Source of the DNA: Bordetella parapertussis
GTDB taxonomy: Bacteria > Pseudomonadota > Gammaproteobacteria > Burkholderiales > Burkholderiaceae_C
Reading direction: 5' to 3'
NCBI GenBank assembly: GCA_945861305.1
Contig: CAMATW010000022.1
Location: forward strand, 1-46,376
Length of the DNA stretch: 46,376 bases
In this document: piece after piece, positions 1 to 9,761 of the stretch
Numbering within the stretch: the first letter of the stretch is position 1
How the letters are laid out: each line of letters starts with the position of its first letter
Position numbers and translations under genes: made by a program
The notes under the pieces: generated by a model
The model's input: the letters and a program-made list of their open reading frames with translations, nothing else
Database searches by the model: none
Told to the model about the DNA's origin: nothing

Positions 1-119
1 ATGTCCATGGTGATCATCTCCTTGTCCTGCCTAATAGTTAAGCAGGTGATTGAACACCCTGGTCAATTTTGAATCGGCACTACCCTCAATAAATGGTCAG
101 TTTTCGGTCGGCGTCAACA
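1..119 (-). mobile_element. End of an IS21-family insertion sequence (partial)
   Basis: Read on the minus strand, this segment begins TGTTGACGCCGACCG and carries two related copies of a GGTCA(A/G)TTTT-N3-TCGGC unit, at 61-82 and 95-119 on plus. TG...CA ends with multiple terminal repeats are the layout of IS21-family elements. Inside them an AAGGAG Shine-Dalgarno lies just before an ATG at position 8 on minus, which would be the start of istA running out of the window. The element therefore continues to the left. The far end, the transposase and the target duplication cannot be seen, so whether it is intact is unknown. Confidence 0.7.
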
Positions 120-282
120 GTGTGGAAGAAACAGCAGAAATTGCTTGGTTTTTAAGCAAATTCAGGCAGTTTTTAGCTTCCAAAAACACTTGAGATTTAT
201 TCAGTGTCAATTGAACAGAAGATGCGCAGTTTCACTTGAGAAAACTACTTTTAAATGCGTGTATTTGTAGCTAAAAGAGATG
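120..282. other. Intergenic stretch between the IS end and the tRNA terminator
   Basis: AT-rich DNA without a plausible reading frame or recognisable RNA. It separates the insertion sequence end from the tRNA transcription unit that reads towards it. I see no repeats or regulatory motif here. Confidence 0.5.
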
Positions 283-305
283 AAAAAAGCCACTCGAATG
301 AGTAG
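283..305 (-). terminator. Rho-independent terminator after the tRNA
   Basis: On the minus strand a short hairpin, CTACTC-ATTC-GAGTGG (one T-G pair), is followed immediately by a C and six T residues. It lies 8 bases downstream of the CCA end of the tRNA at 314-390 and fits termination of that transcript. The stem is only six pairs. Confidence 0.6.
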
Positions 306-313
306 ATTTTAAG

Positions 314-390
314 TGGTGGGCCCACCTGGACTCGAACCAGGGACCAAAGGATTATGAGTCCTCTGCTCTAACCAACTGAGCTATAGGCCC
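314..390 (-). tRNA. tRNA with CAU anticodon, probably tRNA-Ile2
   Basis: A 77-nt cloverleaf with an encoded CCA end. The acceptor GGGCCTA pairs with TGGGCCC, and the anticodon stem GAGGA/TCCTT encloses the loop CTCATAA. CAU is shared by elongator tRNA-Met and by tRNA-Ile2, whose C34 is converted to lysidine. The anticodon stem and the TGGTC variable region resemble E. coli ileX more than metT, so tRNA-Ile(CAU) is preferred. This choice rests on resemblance, not on a model score. Confidence 0.85.
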
Positions 391-405
391 TACGCAGGAT
401 TGTAT

Positions 406-915
406 TCAGTAAATAGCCCACCACTTTTGCTTCACCCGGGGCTTGCAACCAAAGCTAATGGTCTTTTGCCCTAACTCGCCGGAGGACAATTGCAAGCTTT
501 CATCAGAAGGGCGAAAAATAAACTGCATTTGCTCTGTAGGGGCCGCAACGCCATCAGAGAGGCTGCCCTTTTCACGAACAAATGGAAGTATGTCTAAGCT
601 GACTTGCTGAGGAGAAAAAGTAGCTTGTAAGCGTGCTCGCATTTGCTGCGCAGCATCTGTGCCCTCCAACCACTTGGTCATGGTTGGTTCGCCTGCTTTG
701 GCGCACTGGGGAGCACCAATGGGCCAAGCCACACATATTTCTTGCTCAGTGAGGCGGACAATTTGCTGCTTGTACACATTTATTGTGCTTTCTTGCGAAT
801 AGTTTTCACAAAAAAACTCTTTGCGAGAAGGTTGCGTGCAAGCCAGCAACATGCACATTGCCAGACAAAGAAAGCCCAAGCGGGCACACTCAGCACTAGA
901 GCCAAGGATTTTCAC
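406..915 (-). CDS. Predicted lipoprotein of unknown function
   Basis: A 169-residue protein with a hydrophobic N-terminus ending in a lipobox, LLAC, whose cysteine is residue 26. It would be exported and lipid-anchored. The mature part contains several cysteines and no domain I recognise. The start codon is GTG at 915, overlapping the end of the TerB-like membrane protein gene by 20 bases with an AGGT just upstream, which suggests translational coupling. It is the last gene of a three-gene operon, so it probably works in the envelope with the preceding protein, whose C-terminus is also predicted to face outwards. No function can be assigned. Confidence 0.75.
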   Translation of the reverse strand: MKILGSSAECARLGFLCLAMCMLLACTQPSRKEFFCENYSQESTINVYKQQIVRLTEQEICVAWPIGAPQCAKAGEPTMTKWLEGTDAAQQMRARLQATFSPQQVSLDILPFVREKGSLSDGVAAPTEQMQFIFRPSDESLQLSSGELGQKTISFGCKPRVKQKWWAIY

Positions 916-2740
916 ATTGACCTGAAAAAACAGCAGATGCCCTCATTTGGCCTACCTCGCCATCAATAAATCGCAGCCCCGAGGATTGGGTATAAATTTT
1001 CAGCGCCTGCGTCGCGGTATTGAAATCAAACGCATAGACCATATTCTCAACAGCATGACTGGTGTAGCTTCCATGAAAACCCGAAGAAGTTTGAGATGCA
1101 AAGTGGTTATCTTGGTTTAACTCTTTATACAAAGGGAAGCGGTGGTTATCCAAGAAAATCTCGCCTCGCTGAATTTCAATTCGATGCGCTTGAGCTAATT
1201 GGGTTTCCTGGGTCGCCGATGCCAAACTTGCATCGCCTTGAGGGGTCCAAAGGCGTGTCAGCTGCTCATGGCCTTGACAGTTATATGAAGGGTAAATCGC
1301 ACCGTAGCCATAGACACCCATGGGCAGCACAAAGGCAATAGTTGCCCCACCCAATAACTTCAACCATTTTTTATTTTGAGGGTGTGCGCCTGTGGCAACG
1401 GTTGCCGCTTCACTTGGAACTGCACCTGAGGAAGTTGCCGCCAGCATTACCGCCTGCGCAGATACATCAACTGAAGTCTCAGCTAAGGCTTCGGTTGATG
1501 TATTTAAATCTGTTTTAGGAGACAAAATTTTTCGAAGAGGGCGAACTGAAGGAGGTACTTCAACCGACTGGAAATTCAACTCTGGCCAATTGTTTTTCAA
1601 GTCGACTTTGTTTTGACGATCTACCTCAGAAACCGTCACATTCAAGGGTGGAGAGTCAGGCGTTAACTCAACAGGTGAGTTGCTAGATTTAGATAACATC
1701 GCAGGGGGAGCTTGCGCAATATTGGACAGAGTCTTATCAACCCCTTTAGATGCTCGGTTAAATACAAACTTCTCTCTGGGCTCTCCTGCCAAAACAGATT
1801 TCCCATTACGCTTAGGGAAAAACTGGTCTAATTTTCCATGTACTTGACCTATATTTTTCTGCAAATCATCGATACGGATTTCAGATACCAAAATGGTCGG
1901 AGCCAAATTGAATCCAGAAAAATCTAAGCCCTGTAGGTTGTCAGCATATCCGTCCTCGCCTATGCCTTGCTGTTTTTTACGGAAGCCGTTGGCACCAATT
2001 TTTTGAACATTTGACAGCAGAGACGCTTCTTGAACTTTTTGTAAATTGGCATCGTCACTTACTTCACCAATGACAGCTTCCCGAATTTTTTCTGTGGCAT
2101 TGTTAGATACGCGCTCAACGTCTTTTTGATCTTGAAAAGTGTCGCTGACTTGCTGGATATTTTCTTGCATGGTACGGGTGACCACATCGCTCAAACTTCC
2201 ATGCGATTCCTCACTTTGCCACTCGCCTTGATTGGCTGAATCGTTTACTTCTCTTTTGCCATGCGCTGCATTGCTGTGCTTATGGCTGAGATCCATTCCA
2301 AATGTAGAACCCCTGCCTTTCTTTCGCTTTCTTTTGCGGGTATGCAAAGACTTGACTTCTTCATCAGACCCGAAGGGCTTAAAGTTTTTGATCTCTAGAG
2401 GCGCATAGTAGGAACTGAATTGCTTTTCTGATACATCAAAAGCTGCCAACAAATTATCAAACAACCGCTTTTCAATTTCTGCAACTTTGCCATCAGACAT
2501 CATGCAATCACATACATTGGCCAAAATCAGTAATTTTTGATCTGCATTAAGCGCAGAGGCTGCTTCACTACAGAACTGATTCATCTTGACATTGCGAACA
2601 TATTGCATCGCAAAGCCTTGCAAGTTTTCAAATTCACCAATGACCACTTGTAACTGACCAATTTCCTCTTGTGCGATATCGCCATCAGCTGACATCATGT
2701 AAATCAAAGATGCAGCCATTGCCAAATGCGGCGTAATCAC
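896..2740 (-). CDS. TerB-like domain protein with one membrane segment and a C-terminal extracytoplasmic domain
   Basis: A 614-residue protein. Residues 1-130 form a TerB-like helical domain with two acidic ADG/SDG sites (MMSADGDIAQEE and CMMSDGKVAEIE), the signature associated with metal binding in this family. A very basic patch follows (RKRKRKKGR near residue 138), then about 300 residues of low-complexity linker, a single hydrophobic segment at about 460-482, and a C-terminal domain of about 130 residues with two cysteines. Predicted topology is N-in, C-out. The start is GTG, 3 bases after the stop of the paralogous upstream gene. The internal ATG at codon 8 is an alternative, but alignment with the paralogue supports the longer form. 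Function unknown; the architecture suggests coupling cytoplasm to envelope. Confidence 0.75.
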   Translation of the reverse strand: MITPHLAMAASLIYMMSADGDIAQEEIGQLQVVIGEFENLQGFAMQYVRNVKMNQFCSEAASALNADQKLLILANVCDCMMSDGKVAEIEKRLFDNLLAAFDVSEKQFSSYYAPLEIKNFKPFGSDEEVKSLHTRKRKRKKGRGSTFGMDLSHKHSNAAHGKREVNDSANQGEWQSEESHGSLSDVVTRTMQENIQQVSDTFQDQKDVERVSNNATEKIREAVIGEVSDDANLQKVQEASLLSNVQKIGANGFRKKQQGIGEDGYADNLQGLDFSGFNLAPTILVSEIRIDDLQKNIGQVHGKLDQFFPKRNGKSVLAGEPREKFVFNRASKGVDKTLSNIAQAPPAMLSKSSNSPVELTPDSPPLNVTVSEVDRQNKVDLKNNWPELNFQSVEVPPSVRPLRKILSPKTDLNTSTEALAETSVDVSAQAVMLAATSSGAVPSEAATVATGAHPQNKKWLKLLGGATIAFVLPMGVYGYGAIYPSYNCQGHEQLTRLWTPQGDASLASATQETQLAQAHRIEIQRGEIFLDNHRFPLYKELNQDNHFASQTSSGFHGSYTSHAVENMVYAFDFNTATQALKIYTQSSGLRFIDGEVGQMRASAVFSGQCENPWL

Positions 2741-2743
2741 TTC

Positions 2744-3241
2744 CTAGTCTAAAAGCTCCTGATCGTAGGGACCAAGCAAAGATTTTTCGTTTTTAAGCGC
2801 TATGGCACTGTAGTAGGTGGTAAATGATTTGGAGCTGTATCCGAACGAGAGGCAAATTTTTTGAAACAACTCTTCTTCTACTTGCTGACACACCCCGTCA
2901 GCCAGCAAACAATCACACAAGTTGCACAAAATACAAAGCTTGTCTTCGTTACTTAGAACGGTAGGTACATCCTTGAGAAATTGATCCAAGGGAATGGTTT
3001 CTACATATTCAAACGCCAACTCCAGCACATCTTGATTGCCACCAATCACTGCTTGTAATTGACTTGTCTCATGGTCATCAATTTCGCCATCGGCCATGAG
3101 CATATAAAGCAAGGCCACCGCCAACGATAAAAATGGCGTGAGTTCTATGGGTTCATCAGGCTCAGCATCAACCTCGTCGTAAGAATCGACTTGACTGAGG
3201 GCATCGTCGGCCGTGGCTAGCGATGACATAGGAGCGTTCAT
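2744..3241 (-). CDS. Small TerB-like protein, first gene of the operon
   Basis: A 165-residue cytoplasmic protein with an acidic N-terminal tail of about 33 residues and a TerB-like domain. It shares the order of motifs seen in the next gene: LTPFLSLAVALLYML, then a MADGEIDDHE site, CNLCDCLLADG, and a closing SF(T)TYY segment (SFTTYYSAIALKNEK against FSSYYAPLEIKNFK). The two genes are tandem paralogues, presumably from a local duplication, one having gained a membrane and export module. TerB-like domains occur in tellurite and stress-related loci and in many unrelated contexts. No terC, terD or terZ gene is present here, so tellurite resistance should not be inferred. Confidence 0.8.
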   Translation of the reverse strand: MNAPMSSLATADDALSQVDSYDEVDAEPDEPIELTPFLSLAVALLYMLMADGEIDDHETSQLQAVIGGNQDVLELAFEYVETIPLDQFLKDVPTVLSNEDKLCILCNLCDCLLADGVCQQVEEELFQKICLSFGYSSKSFTTYYSAIALKNEKSLLGPYDQELLD

Positions 3242-3247
3242 GAGGGC

Positions 3248-3268
3248 CTAAGATTAATTAATTCTTAG
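3248..3268 (-). promoter_or_regulatory. Palindrome just before the TerB-like operon start
   Basis: CTAAGA and TCTTAG arms are separated by a 9-base AT-only spacer, 6 bases upstream of the ATG of the first TerB-like gene, where the ribosome binding site would lie. It could be an operator or an mRNA hairpin occluding initiation. A second inverted repeat, GTGTGTG-AGC-CACACAC at 3282-3298, lies further upstream without a T-tract. Function inferred from position only. Confidence 0.35.
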
Positions 3269-3392
3269 TTTGCCGCCTACAGTGTGTGAGCCACACACGC
3301 CTTTGCACCATTACACACGAATACCCACGACTCCTAATGGCGTTTCTAAATATTTTTTATTTTTACAGTTGTTATTATTCGGCTAGTGATCG

Positions 3393-4400
3393 TTAAAGCG
3401 GTTTATGACTCAAGGCATTACTTAGCAGTTTGGAGGTAATGTCCACAATTTGAATCATCCGTTCGTAAGGCATACGGGTGGGACCAATAACACCCAAGGT
3501 ACCCACCACTTGTCCATCAACTTCGTAATTGGCGCTGACAACCGAGAGTTCTTCAAAAGGAACTATTTGGCTTTCACCGCCAATGTAAATTCGCACACCC
3601 TCGGCCTGAGAAGAAATATCGAGTAAACGCATGAGTTGCGCTTTTTGTTCAAACAATTCAAAAGCACGGCGCAGTTGACCCATATCGGTGGAAAAATCTG
3701 ACACCGACAACAAATTGCGTTCGCCGCTGATGACCACCTCGTCTTCGCCTTGCACCAAAGCTTCAGAGCTGAAGTTCACAGCCGCTTGCATCAAAGCAGC
3801 AATCTCGCTTCGCAAACTATCGACCTCGGCCTGCAAACGCTCACGCACCTGATCAATGGCCATGCCAGCAAAATTGGCATTGAGGTAATTGGAAGCTTCA
3901 ACCAACTGGCTTTGCGAAAAATCTGTGTCAGTGAAGATGACGCGGTTTTGCACATCGCCGTCAGGCGTAACGATGATGACTAACACGCGTTTATCGGAAA
4001 GTCGTAAAAACTCAATGTGGTGGAACACCGAACTGCGCTTGGGTGCCATAACCACGCCAACAAAGTTTGACAAGTTAGACAACAACTGCGCCGCGCTGGT
4101 GATGACTTTTTGCGGCTGCTCCGCCACCAAGCTGGGTGCTTGCAATTGTTGGCGATCGAAAGTCAGCATGGTGTCGACAAATAATCGGTAACCACGCGCT
4201 GTAGGAATACGTCCCGCCGAGGTGTGGGGACTGACAATCAAGCCCATTTCTTCCAGGTCGGCCATGACATTTCGCACGGTGGCAGGGGACAACTCGATGC
4301 CGTTGGCGCGGGACAGAGTGCGAGAACCCACGGGCTGCCCGTCAGCGATATAGCGCTCTACCAGGGTCTTGAGCAACAACTTGGCACGATCATCAAGCAT
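3393..4400 (-). CDS. hrcA: Heat-inducible transcription repressor HrcA
   Basis: A 335-residue HrcA, the repressor that binds CIRCE operators and is restored to activity by GroEL. The N-terminus carries the winged-helix region ([20 protein letters not shown], then [17 protein letters not shown] and [17 protein letters not shown]). The rest matches the ligand-binding part, ending in [19 protein letters not shown] prefer the second of two in-frame ATGs (MLDDRAKLL), because AAAGGA lies at proper distance from it and abuts the first. It is divergent from nadK. A perfect CIRCE is found at 23510-23536 before rpoH, a likely target. No CIRCE is visible in front of hrcA itself. Confidence 0.95.
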   Translation of the reverse strand: MLDDRAKLLLKTLVERYIADGQPVGSRTLSRANGIELSPATVRNVMADLEEMGLIVSPHTSAGRIPTARGYRLFVDTMLTFDRQQLQAPSLVAEQPQKVITSAAQLLSNLSNFVGVVMAPKRSSVFHHIEFLRLSDKRVLVIIVTPDGDVQNRVIFTDTDFSQSQLVEASNYLNANFAGMAIDQVRERLQAEVDSLRSEIAALMQAAVNFSSEALVQGEDEVVISGERNLLSVSDFSTDMGQLRRAFELFEQKAQLMRLLDISSQAEGVRIYIGGESQIVPFEELSVVSANYEVDGQVVGTLGVIGPTRMPYERMIQIVDITSKLLSNALSHKPL

Positions 4401-4413
4401 GGTCATCCTTTCG

Positions 4414-4429
4414 CATCATTTTAATGATG
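4414..4429. promoter_or_regulatory. Inverted repeat in the hrcA/nadK divergent interval
   Basis: A perfect 7-2-7 palindrome, CATCATT-TT-AATGATG, lies in the 40 bases between the divergent hrcA and nadK starts, immediately upstream of the hrcA ribosome binding site. It is not a CIRCE. It may be a transcription factor site or an mRNA hairpin; nothing more can be said from sequence. Confidence 0.3.
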
Positions 4430-4440
4430 TAATTTGGTCT

Positions 4441-5340
4441 ATGAACCCCACGTTTGGCCAAATCGCCCTTATCGGCAAATCCCATGCTTCATCCAGCCAC
4501 GGGGCTGCTGCGCCATCAGGTCAGCCCATACTGGCCTCCTTGGTGGCTTTTTTGCACAGCCAAGGCTGTGAAGTGGTGGTAGAAAAAGACACCGCTGCGC
4601 ATTTGGGCGCACAGGGTTGCCCCGTCATGGATGTTGCAGGCATTGCCAAGAAATGCGATCTTGCTTTGGTGGTGGGAGGCGACGGCACCATGCTGGGTTT
4701 TGGCAGGCAACTCGCGCCTCATGGTATTCCCTTGATCGGCATCAACCAAGGCAGACTAGGTTTTATCACCGATATTTCCCTGGAACACATGGAAACAACT
4801 TTGCAGCCCATGCTGCAAGGCCACTATGAGGAAGACCAACGCAGCATGCTGCACGCCCAAGTCTGGCGGGGTACAGAGTGTGTCTTTGACGCACTGGCAC
4901 TGAACGATGTGGTCATCAACCGTGGGGCCTCATCGGGCATGGTGGAGTTGCGTGTTTGCGTCGATGGGCATTTTGTGGCCAACCAACGCGCCGATGGCCT
5001 GATCATCTCCACCCCCACGGGCTCTACTGCCTATTCTTTATCCGCTGGTGGCCCACTGTTGCAACCCTCTTTGGGCGGCTTGCTGATGGTGCCGATTGCG
5101 CCTCACACCTTTTCCAACCGCCCTTTGGTTTTGGCTGATCAGGCAGAAGTCACTATTGAATTAGTGGGTGGGCGCGATGCCAGCGCCAATTTCGATATGC
5201 AATCCATGGCCTCTATGCTGATTGGGGACAAAGTTTTGGTGCGTAAATCACCACACCATGCAGTCTTTCTTCACCCCAAAGGTTGGAATTACTTTGACAC
5301 ACTGCGCCATAAACTGCATTGGAATGAGGGTGGTTCATGA
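4441..5340 (+). CDS. nadK: NAD kinase
   Basis: A 299-residue ATP-NAD kinase that phosphorylates NAD to NADP in the cytoplasm. The signature GGDGTM is at 79-84, followed by [10 protein letters not shown] and the nucleotide-binding stretch [15 protein letters not shown]. The frame is open further upstream, but starting at [13 protein letters not shown] gives the usual family length and leaves the intergenic space needed by divergent hrcA. The stop overlaps the recN start in ATGA, so the two are translationally coupled, a common arrangement in proteobacteria. Confidence 0.95.
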   Translation: MNPTFGQIALIGKSHASSSHGAAAPSGQPILASLVAFLHSQGCEVVVEKDTAAHLGAQGCPVMDVAGIAKKCDLALVVGGDGTMLGFGRQLAPHGIPLIGINQGRLGFITDISLEHMETTLQPMLQGHYEEDQRSMLHAQVWRGTECVFDALALNDVVINRGASSGMVELRVCVDGHFVANQRADGLIISTPTGSTAYSLSAGGPLLQPSLGGLLMVPIAPHTFSNRPLVLADQAEVTIELVGGRDASANFDMQSMASMLIGDKVLVRKSPHHAVFLHPKGWNYFDTLRHKLHWNEGGS

Positions 5341-7016
5341 GCTTGCAACGCATCAGCCTGCGTGACTTTGTCATCGTGCGTCAACTTGAGTTGGAGTTCG
5401 GCGCTGGGTTTACCGTTCTCAGTGGAGAAACTGGGGCTGGTAAATCTATATTGATAGATGCACTTCAATTGGTGTTGGGCGCCCGAGCCGAGGCCAGCGT
5501 GGTGCGTGAAGGTGCTGCTCGCAGCGAGTTGTGCGCTGAGTTTTCCACCCCTGCCCACCTACACCCTTGGCTGCAAGACAACGGCTTTGATGCTGCCGAC
5601 GATTTATTGCTTAAACGCAGCATAGACGCACAAGGCAAAAGCCGCGCATGGATCAACGGCAGCCCAGCCACAGCCACGCAATTGCGTGAAATTGGGGACC
5701 AATTGCTCGACATTCATGGCCAACACGCTTGGCAAAGCCTGACACGCCCCAGCGCGGTGCGCGATTTGCTCGACGCCTACGCCCAAATTCCTGCACAAGC
5801 TTTGCAAACGCTATGGAACGATTGGCGGCAAAGCCTGCAAACCTTGGAACACGCCCGCTTGGCGCAAGACCAACTGCAACAAGAACGCGAGCGACTGAGT
5901 TGGCAAATTGGCGAGGTAGACAAACTCGCCCCAGGCGCTGACGAATGGGAAGACTTGAACGCTCAACACACTCGCTTGTCACATGCACAGGCCCTTTTGG
6001 ATGCAGCGCAAACAGCGCTCACTCACCTGCAAGAGGAAGACGCCGCGCACAGCCACTTGGCTCAAGCAGTCAAGGCTTTGCAAGAGCAAGCCCATATTGA
6101 AGCCGAGTTCCAACAGCTGTCAGACCAACTGGGCTCTGCGCTGGCGCAAGCCGAAGACGCCGCGCACAGCCTGCAAGCTTGGTTGCGCCGAGCCGACCTT
6201 GACCCCCAAGGCTTGGCCGACCTTGATGCCCGCATGGGGCTTTGGCTAGGCTTATCACGGCGCTATAAACGCACACCCCAAGAGTTGCCAGCGCTCTACC
6301 TCGGCTGGCAGCAAGAACTTGTGAAGCTAGACGCCGCAGTCAATTTGGCCGAACTGGAAGCTGCCGAAGAAAAAGCCAAAAGCGCTTTCATGGCCGAGGC
6401 TCGCAAACGCTCTCAAGCACGCCAAAAAGCCGCCCCCAAGTTGGCGACCAGCATCACCCAAGCCATGCAAAACTTGGGCATGCAAGGTGGTCAATTCCAA
6501 GTACAACTGCAAGCCCTGCCAGAACCCGCCAGCCACGGCTTGGAGGAGGTGCAATTTTTAGTTGCAGGTCATGCCAGCAGCACGCCCAGACCCGTGGGCA
6601 AGGTTGCCTCGGGGGGCGAACTCTCTCGTATCGCCTTGGCCATCGCAGTCACCACCAGCCAGTTAGGCACCGCACAAACACTTATTTTTGACGAGGTGGA
6701 TGCGGGTGTTGGCGGCGCAGTCGCAGAAACCGTGGGTCGTCTCATGAAACAACTGGGCAAAGACCGACAAGTGTTAGCTGTGACGCATTTACCCCAAGTG
6801 GCTGCCTGCGCCGACCGACATTGGGTGGTCTCCAAACACGCGGACAAAGAAGGTGTCGCCAGTCAGGTAACACCCGCTCTAGGTGAACAAAGGGTGGCTG
6901 AAATTGCCCGCATGCTGGGGGGTGAGCGACTGTCTGACACCACCCATGCGCATGCACGTGAAATGCTGCAAGCCATGACCAAGACTCCCCCAAAACCCAA
7001 GGCAACCCGCGCATGA
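5337..7016 (+). CDS. recN: DNA repair protein RecN
   Basis: A 559-residue SMC-like ATPase acting in double-strand break repair. The Walker A site GETGAGKS is near residues 30-37. The middle 300 residues are rich in Ala, Gln and Leu heptads, the coiled-coil arms. The C-terminal half has the ABC signature ([13 protein letters not shown]) and Walker B ([13 protein letters not shown]), followed by [15 protein letters not shown]. Length and domain order are those of the family. It overlaps nadK and rapZ by ATGA on either side, forming nadK-recN-rapZ. Confidence 0.96.
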   Translation: MSLQRISLRDFVIVRQLELEFGAGFTVLSGETGAGKSILIDALQLVLGARAEASVVREGAARSELCAEFSTPAHLHPWLQDNGFDAADDLLLKRSIDAQGKSRAWINGSPATATQLREIGDQLLDIHGQHAWQSLTRPSAVRDLLDAYAQIPAQALQTLWNDWRQSLQTLEHARLAQDQLQQERERLSWQIGEVDKLAPGADEWEDLNAQHTRLSHAQALLDAAQTALTHLQEEDAAHSHLAQAVKALQEQAHIEAEFQQLSDQLGSALAQAEDAAHSLQAWLRRADLDPQGLADLDARMGLWLGLSRRYKRTPQELPALYLGWQQELVKLDAAVNLAELEAAEEKAKSAFMAEARKRSQARQKAAPKLATSITQAMQNLGMQGGQFQVQLQALPEPASHGLEEVQFLVAGHASSTPRPVGKVASGGELSRIALAIAVTTSQLGTAQTLIFDEVDAGVGGAVAETVGRLMKQLGKDRQVLAVTHLPQVAACADRHWVVSKHADKEGVASQVTPALGEQRVAEIARMLGGERLSDTTHAHAREMLQAMTKTPPKPKATRA

Positions 7017-7882
7017 GCCGCGAACTCATTTTGATCACGGGCATGTCGGGCTCTGGAAAATCTATTGCCCTGCATGCGCTTGAAGATGCTGGCTACTACT
7101 GCATAGATAACCTTCCGCCCGAGTTGCTGCTGCCTTTGGTACACCTAGAAGATCAAACTCAGCAAGACAAGATGGCCATTGCCATGGATGTGCGCAGCGC
7201 CCACGCCTTGCATTTGGTACCCGCCCAGTTGGCCCAACTGCGCGACGAACAAGTGCATGTCAGACTGCTTTTTTTGGACGCCAACACCGACACACTGGTA
7301 CACCGTTTTTCTGAAACTCGGCGCAATCACCCTCTTTCACGCGAAGACAAAGGCTCGGCGGTTTCAACCCGCGATTTGGTGGCAGCCATTGAACTCGAGC
7401 GTAAACTTTTGTCCGATTTGCGCGAAGAGTCTCACATCATCGACACCAGTTTGCTTCGTGCGGGCAAGTTGCAAGACTATGTGCACTCCTTGGTCACGGC
7501 GCCCAGCGCTCAGTTAACGCTGATGTTCGAGTCCTTTGCATTCAAACGCGGCATCCCTGTTCATGCGGACTTTGTGTTTGATGTGCGCATGTTGCCTAAC
7601 CCGCACTACGAAACCGAACTCAAAGCACTGACGGGCCGCGACGCTGCGGTGGCGCTTTGGTTGGCACAGCAAACGCCGGTGCAAACCATGCTGCTGCATA
7701 TCAGCGATTTTTTAGAGCAATGGCTGCCATCACTTAAAAACGATCACCGCAGCTATGTGACAGTTGCCATTGGTTGCACCGGCGGTCAACACCGTTCGGT
7801 GTATTTCGTGGAATCCTTGCACCAACGTTTTTCCGCTGATTGGGTCAGCCTCAAGCGTCACCGAGAACTCGACGTTAGCTAA
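7013..7882 (+). CDS. rapZ: RNase adapter protein RapZ
   Basis: A 289-residue P-loop protein of the RapZ/YvcJ family. In enterobacteria RapZ delivers the sRNA GlmZ to RNase E and so controls glucosamine-6-phosphate synthesis; in betaproteobacteria the target is not established. The Walker A motif GMSGSGKS is at 10-17, and the C-terminal domain carries the conserved [16 protein letters not shown] signature. The stop codon overlaps the convergent mutY stop by 4 bases (CTAA). Here the gene sits with nadK-recN rather than in the PTS-Ntr/rpoN cluster. Confidence 0.93.
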   Translation: MSRELILITGMSGSGKSIALHALEDAGYYCIDNLPPELLLPLVHLEDQTQQDKMAIAMDVRSAHALHLVPAQLAQLRDEQVHVRLLFLDANTDTLVHRFSETRRNHPLSREDKGSAVSTRDLVAAIELERKLLSDLREESHIIDTSLLRAGKLQDYVHSLVTAPSAQLTLMFESFAFKRGIPVHADFVFDVRMLPNPHYETELKALTGRDAAVALWLAQQTPVQTMLLHISDFLEQWLPSLKNDHRSYVTVAIGCTGGQHRSVYFVESLHQRFSADWVSLKRHRELDVS

Positions 7883-8922
7883 GCATGCAACAGTTGGCGT
7901 ACTGGTGCTGGCAGGCCTAAGTTTGGCCAGTCTTGGGCACTCCACCACTGCCCTGTTTCCCCCAAGTTTTTCGCCGCTGGTAAAGCCAAGTGCGCCACAT
8001 GCAAATGCAAATCCTTATGGGTCAGAACATGCACAAAGGAGGGCGCAAATTGCAGCTTGTTTTGCAAAGGCTTTGACAACGACGCCAGCAAAGACTCTTC
8101 GTTGTCAAAAATGGGAAACGTGAACAAACTCGCCCACACACCCTTAGGCGGACGCTGCTGCAACCAAACCGCCCCCTCAGAGCTACGGGCAAACAGCAAC
8201 CACATGGCCTGAGCGCTGCGTTTAACCTTACGCGATTTGACGGGGTAGTGACTGGCGAGGCCTTCTTGGTGCGCCACGCACATATCTTGCATAGGACAGC
8301 GAGCACATGCAGGCTGGCTGCGTGTGCATAAAGTCGCACCCAAATCCATCATGCCTTGGGTATAGGTAGGCATATCACTTTCGCTTGCAGGCACAGCCTG
8401 CTGCGCAATCTTCCACAGGGCTTTCTCGTGGGTTGAATGCGACAAATCGTGCCCAAAGCCATGGACCCGTGTCAGCACCCGTTTCACATTGCCATCCAAA
8501 ATCGCCTCTCGGTGGCCAAAGCACAAAGAGGCGATAGCCGCAGCGGTGGAAGGACCAATGCCAGGTAACTGTTGCAGACCCTCTTTGTTGTTTGGAAAAA
8601 CACCGCCATGCTCACTCGCCACCATCTGCGCACAGAGATGCAAGTTTTTGGCACGACTGTAATAGCCCAGCCCGCTCCACAATCCCAACACCTCATCCAA
8701 GCTGGCACTGGCCAAAACAGACACCGTTGGGAAACGCTTTAAAAACTTGTCGTAATAACCGATTACCGTCACCACTTGGGTTTGTTGCAGCATGATCTCG
8801 GACAACCACACGCGGTAAGGGTCTGCACTGCTCTGCCAAGGCAGGTCATGCCGGCCATGCAGCTTTTGCCAAGCCACCAAACGCTCGGCAAAGCTTGGCG
8901 CATTGATCACGGCTTTTGACAT
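7879..8922 (-). CDS. mutY: Adenine DNA glycosylase MutY
   Basis: A 347-residue glycosylase that removes A mispaired with 8-oxoguanine. Catalytic Glu is in [10 protein letters not shown] (E42) and Asp in ILDGNVKRV (D143). The helix-hairpin-helix is [14 protein letters not shown] at about 119. The [4Fe-4S] ligands are C199, C206, C209 and C215 (C-X6-C-X2-C-X5-C). The C-terminal 110 residues are the MutT-like 8-oxoG recognition domain. The frame opens upstream, but [10 protein letters not shown] at 8922 is chosen for family length; it overlaps mutM by 16 bases. Sitting directly behind mutM puts both halves of the GO repair system in one transcription unit. Confidence 0.93.
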   Translation of the reverse strand: MSKAVINAPSFAERLVAWQKLHGRHDLPWQSSADPYRVWLSEIMLQQTQVVTVIGYYDKFLKRFPTVSVLASASLDEVLGLWSGLGYYSRAKNLHLCAQMVASEHGGVFPNNKEGLQQLPGIGPSTAAAIASLCFGHREAILDGNVKRVLTRVHGFGHDLSHSTHEKALWKIAQQAVPASESDMPTYTQGMMDLGATLCTRSQPACARCPMQDMCVAHQEGLASHYPVKSRKVKRSAQAMWLLFARSSEGAVWLQQRPPKGVWASLFTFPIFDNEESLLASLSKPLQNKLQFAPSFVHVLTHKDLHLHVAHLALPAAKNLGETGQWWSAQDWPNLGLPAPVRQLLHA

Positions 8923-9722
8923 TGAGGGCAATAAAAGGTGGAGCGCTGCCCTTGCACCAAGCGCTTGATGGTTGAGGTGCATTGACGGCAGGGTTCTCCC
9001 GCTCGGTCATAGACCATGGCTTGCAACTGGAAGTAGCCGTTTTGTCCTTGCGCGTTGGAAAAATCACGCAGGCTGCTGCCACCTTGGGCAACAGCTGCCA
9101 TCAGCACTTCTCGAATGGCCACGTGAAGCTTAAATACTCGGGCTTTGCTGATACGGTGAGCGCGTGTGGTTGGACGAATACCCGCCATGAAAAGCGCTTC
9201 GCTGGCGTATATATTGCCAACGCCGACCACCACATCACCCGCCAGCAATAGCTGCTTGATGACAGTTTGGCGTGTTTTGAGTGCTTTGGCAAAAAGCTCT
9301 GGGTCAAAACTGTCCTCCAAGGGCTCCACGCCCAAGGCACCCAGTAATTTTTGAGCAACAGGGCTGTCTTGGCTGGGGGCATAAACCACCGCCCCAAAGC
9401 GGCGCGGATCATGCAGGCGCAACAAACCTTTGTCGGTCAAGCAATTGAAATGGTCGTGTGGACCGGGTGGACTCAAAGCCTCGCCAAAAGACAATGACCC
9501 CGACATCCCAAGGTGAATCAATAACAAGCCTCGGCTTAAATCCAGCAAAAGGTATTTACCCCGCCTGCGAACCTCCAACACCTCTAGTCCTTGCAAACTG
9601 TCAGGGGAACATCCCAAAGGCCAGCGCAAAGCTTTGCCCATGGCCACATTCGCGATCTTCGCCCCTGCGATGCGCGAGGCGAAACTCAGGCGGGTGACTT
9701 CAACTTCGGGTAATTCAGGCAT
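8907..9722 (-). CDS. mutM: Formamidopyrimidine-DNA glycosylase MutM (Fpg)
   Basis: A 271-residue bifunctional glycosylase/AP lyase excising 8-oxoguanine. The start is fixed by [10 protein letters not shown], since Pro2 is the catalytic N-terminal residue after Met removal and Glu3 assists. The lysine of the [11 protein letters not shown] segment matches the conserved damage-site Lys. The C-terminal zinc finger is C245-X2-C248-X16-C265-X2-C268. The 11 residues encoded upstream in frame are incompatible with Pro2 chemistry and are excluded. It is divergent from the TPR gene, with 39 bases between the starts. Confidence 0.96.
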   Translation of the reverse strand: MPELPEVEVTRLSFASRIAGAKIANVAMGKALRWPLGCSPDSLQGLEVLEVRRRGKYLLLDLSRGLLLIHLGMSGSLSFGEALSPPGPHDHFNCLTDKGLLRLHDPRRFGAVVYAPSQDSPVAQKLLGALGVEPLEDSFDPELFAKALKTRQTVIKQLLLAGDVVVGVGNIYASEALFMAGIRPTTRAHRISKARVFKLHVAIREVLMAAVAQGGSSLRDFSNAQGQNGYFQLQAMVYDRAGEPCRQCTSTIKRLVQGQRSTFYCPQCQKP

Positions 9723-9761
9723 GGCAAGCAGACTAGGGAATGCTGCGATTATCATTCGACG

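Noticed and set aside
406..3241. Tellurite resistance operon
   Set aside because: Only TerB-like domains are present, without terC, terD, terE or terZ; the domain occurs in many other contexts.
3282..3298. Terminator hairpin between hrcA and the TerB-like operon
   Set aside because: A seven-pair stem exists but no T-tract follows on either strand, and on minus it lies between the end of hrcA and the start of the next gene, closer to a leader position.
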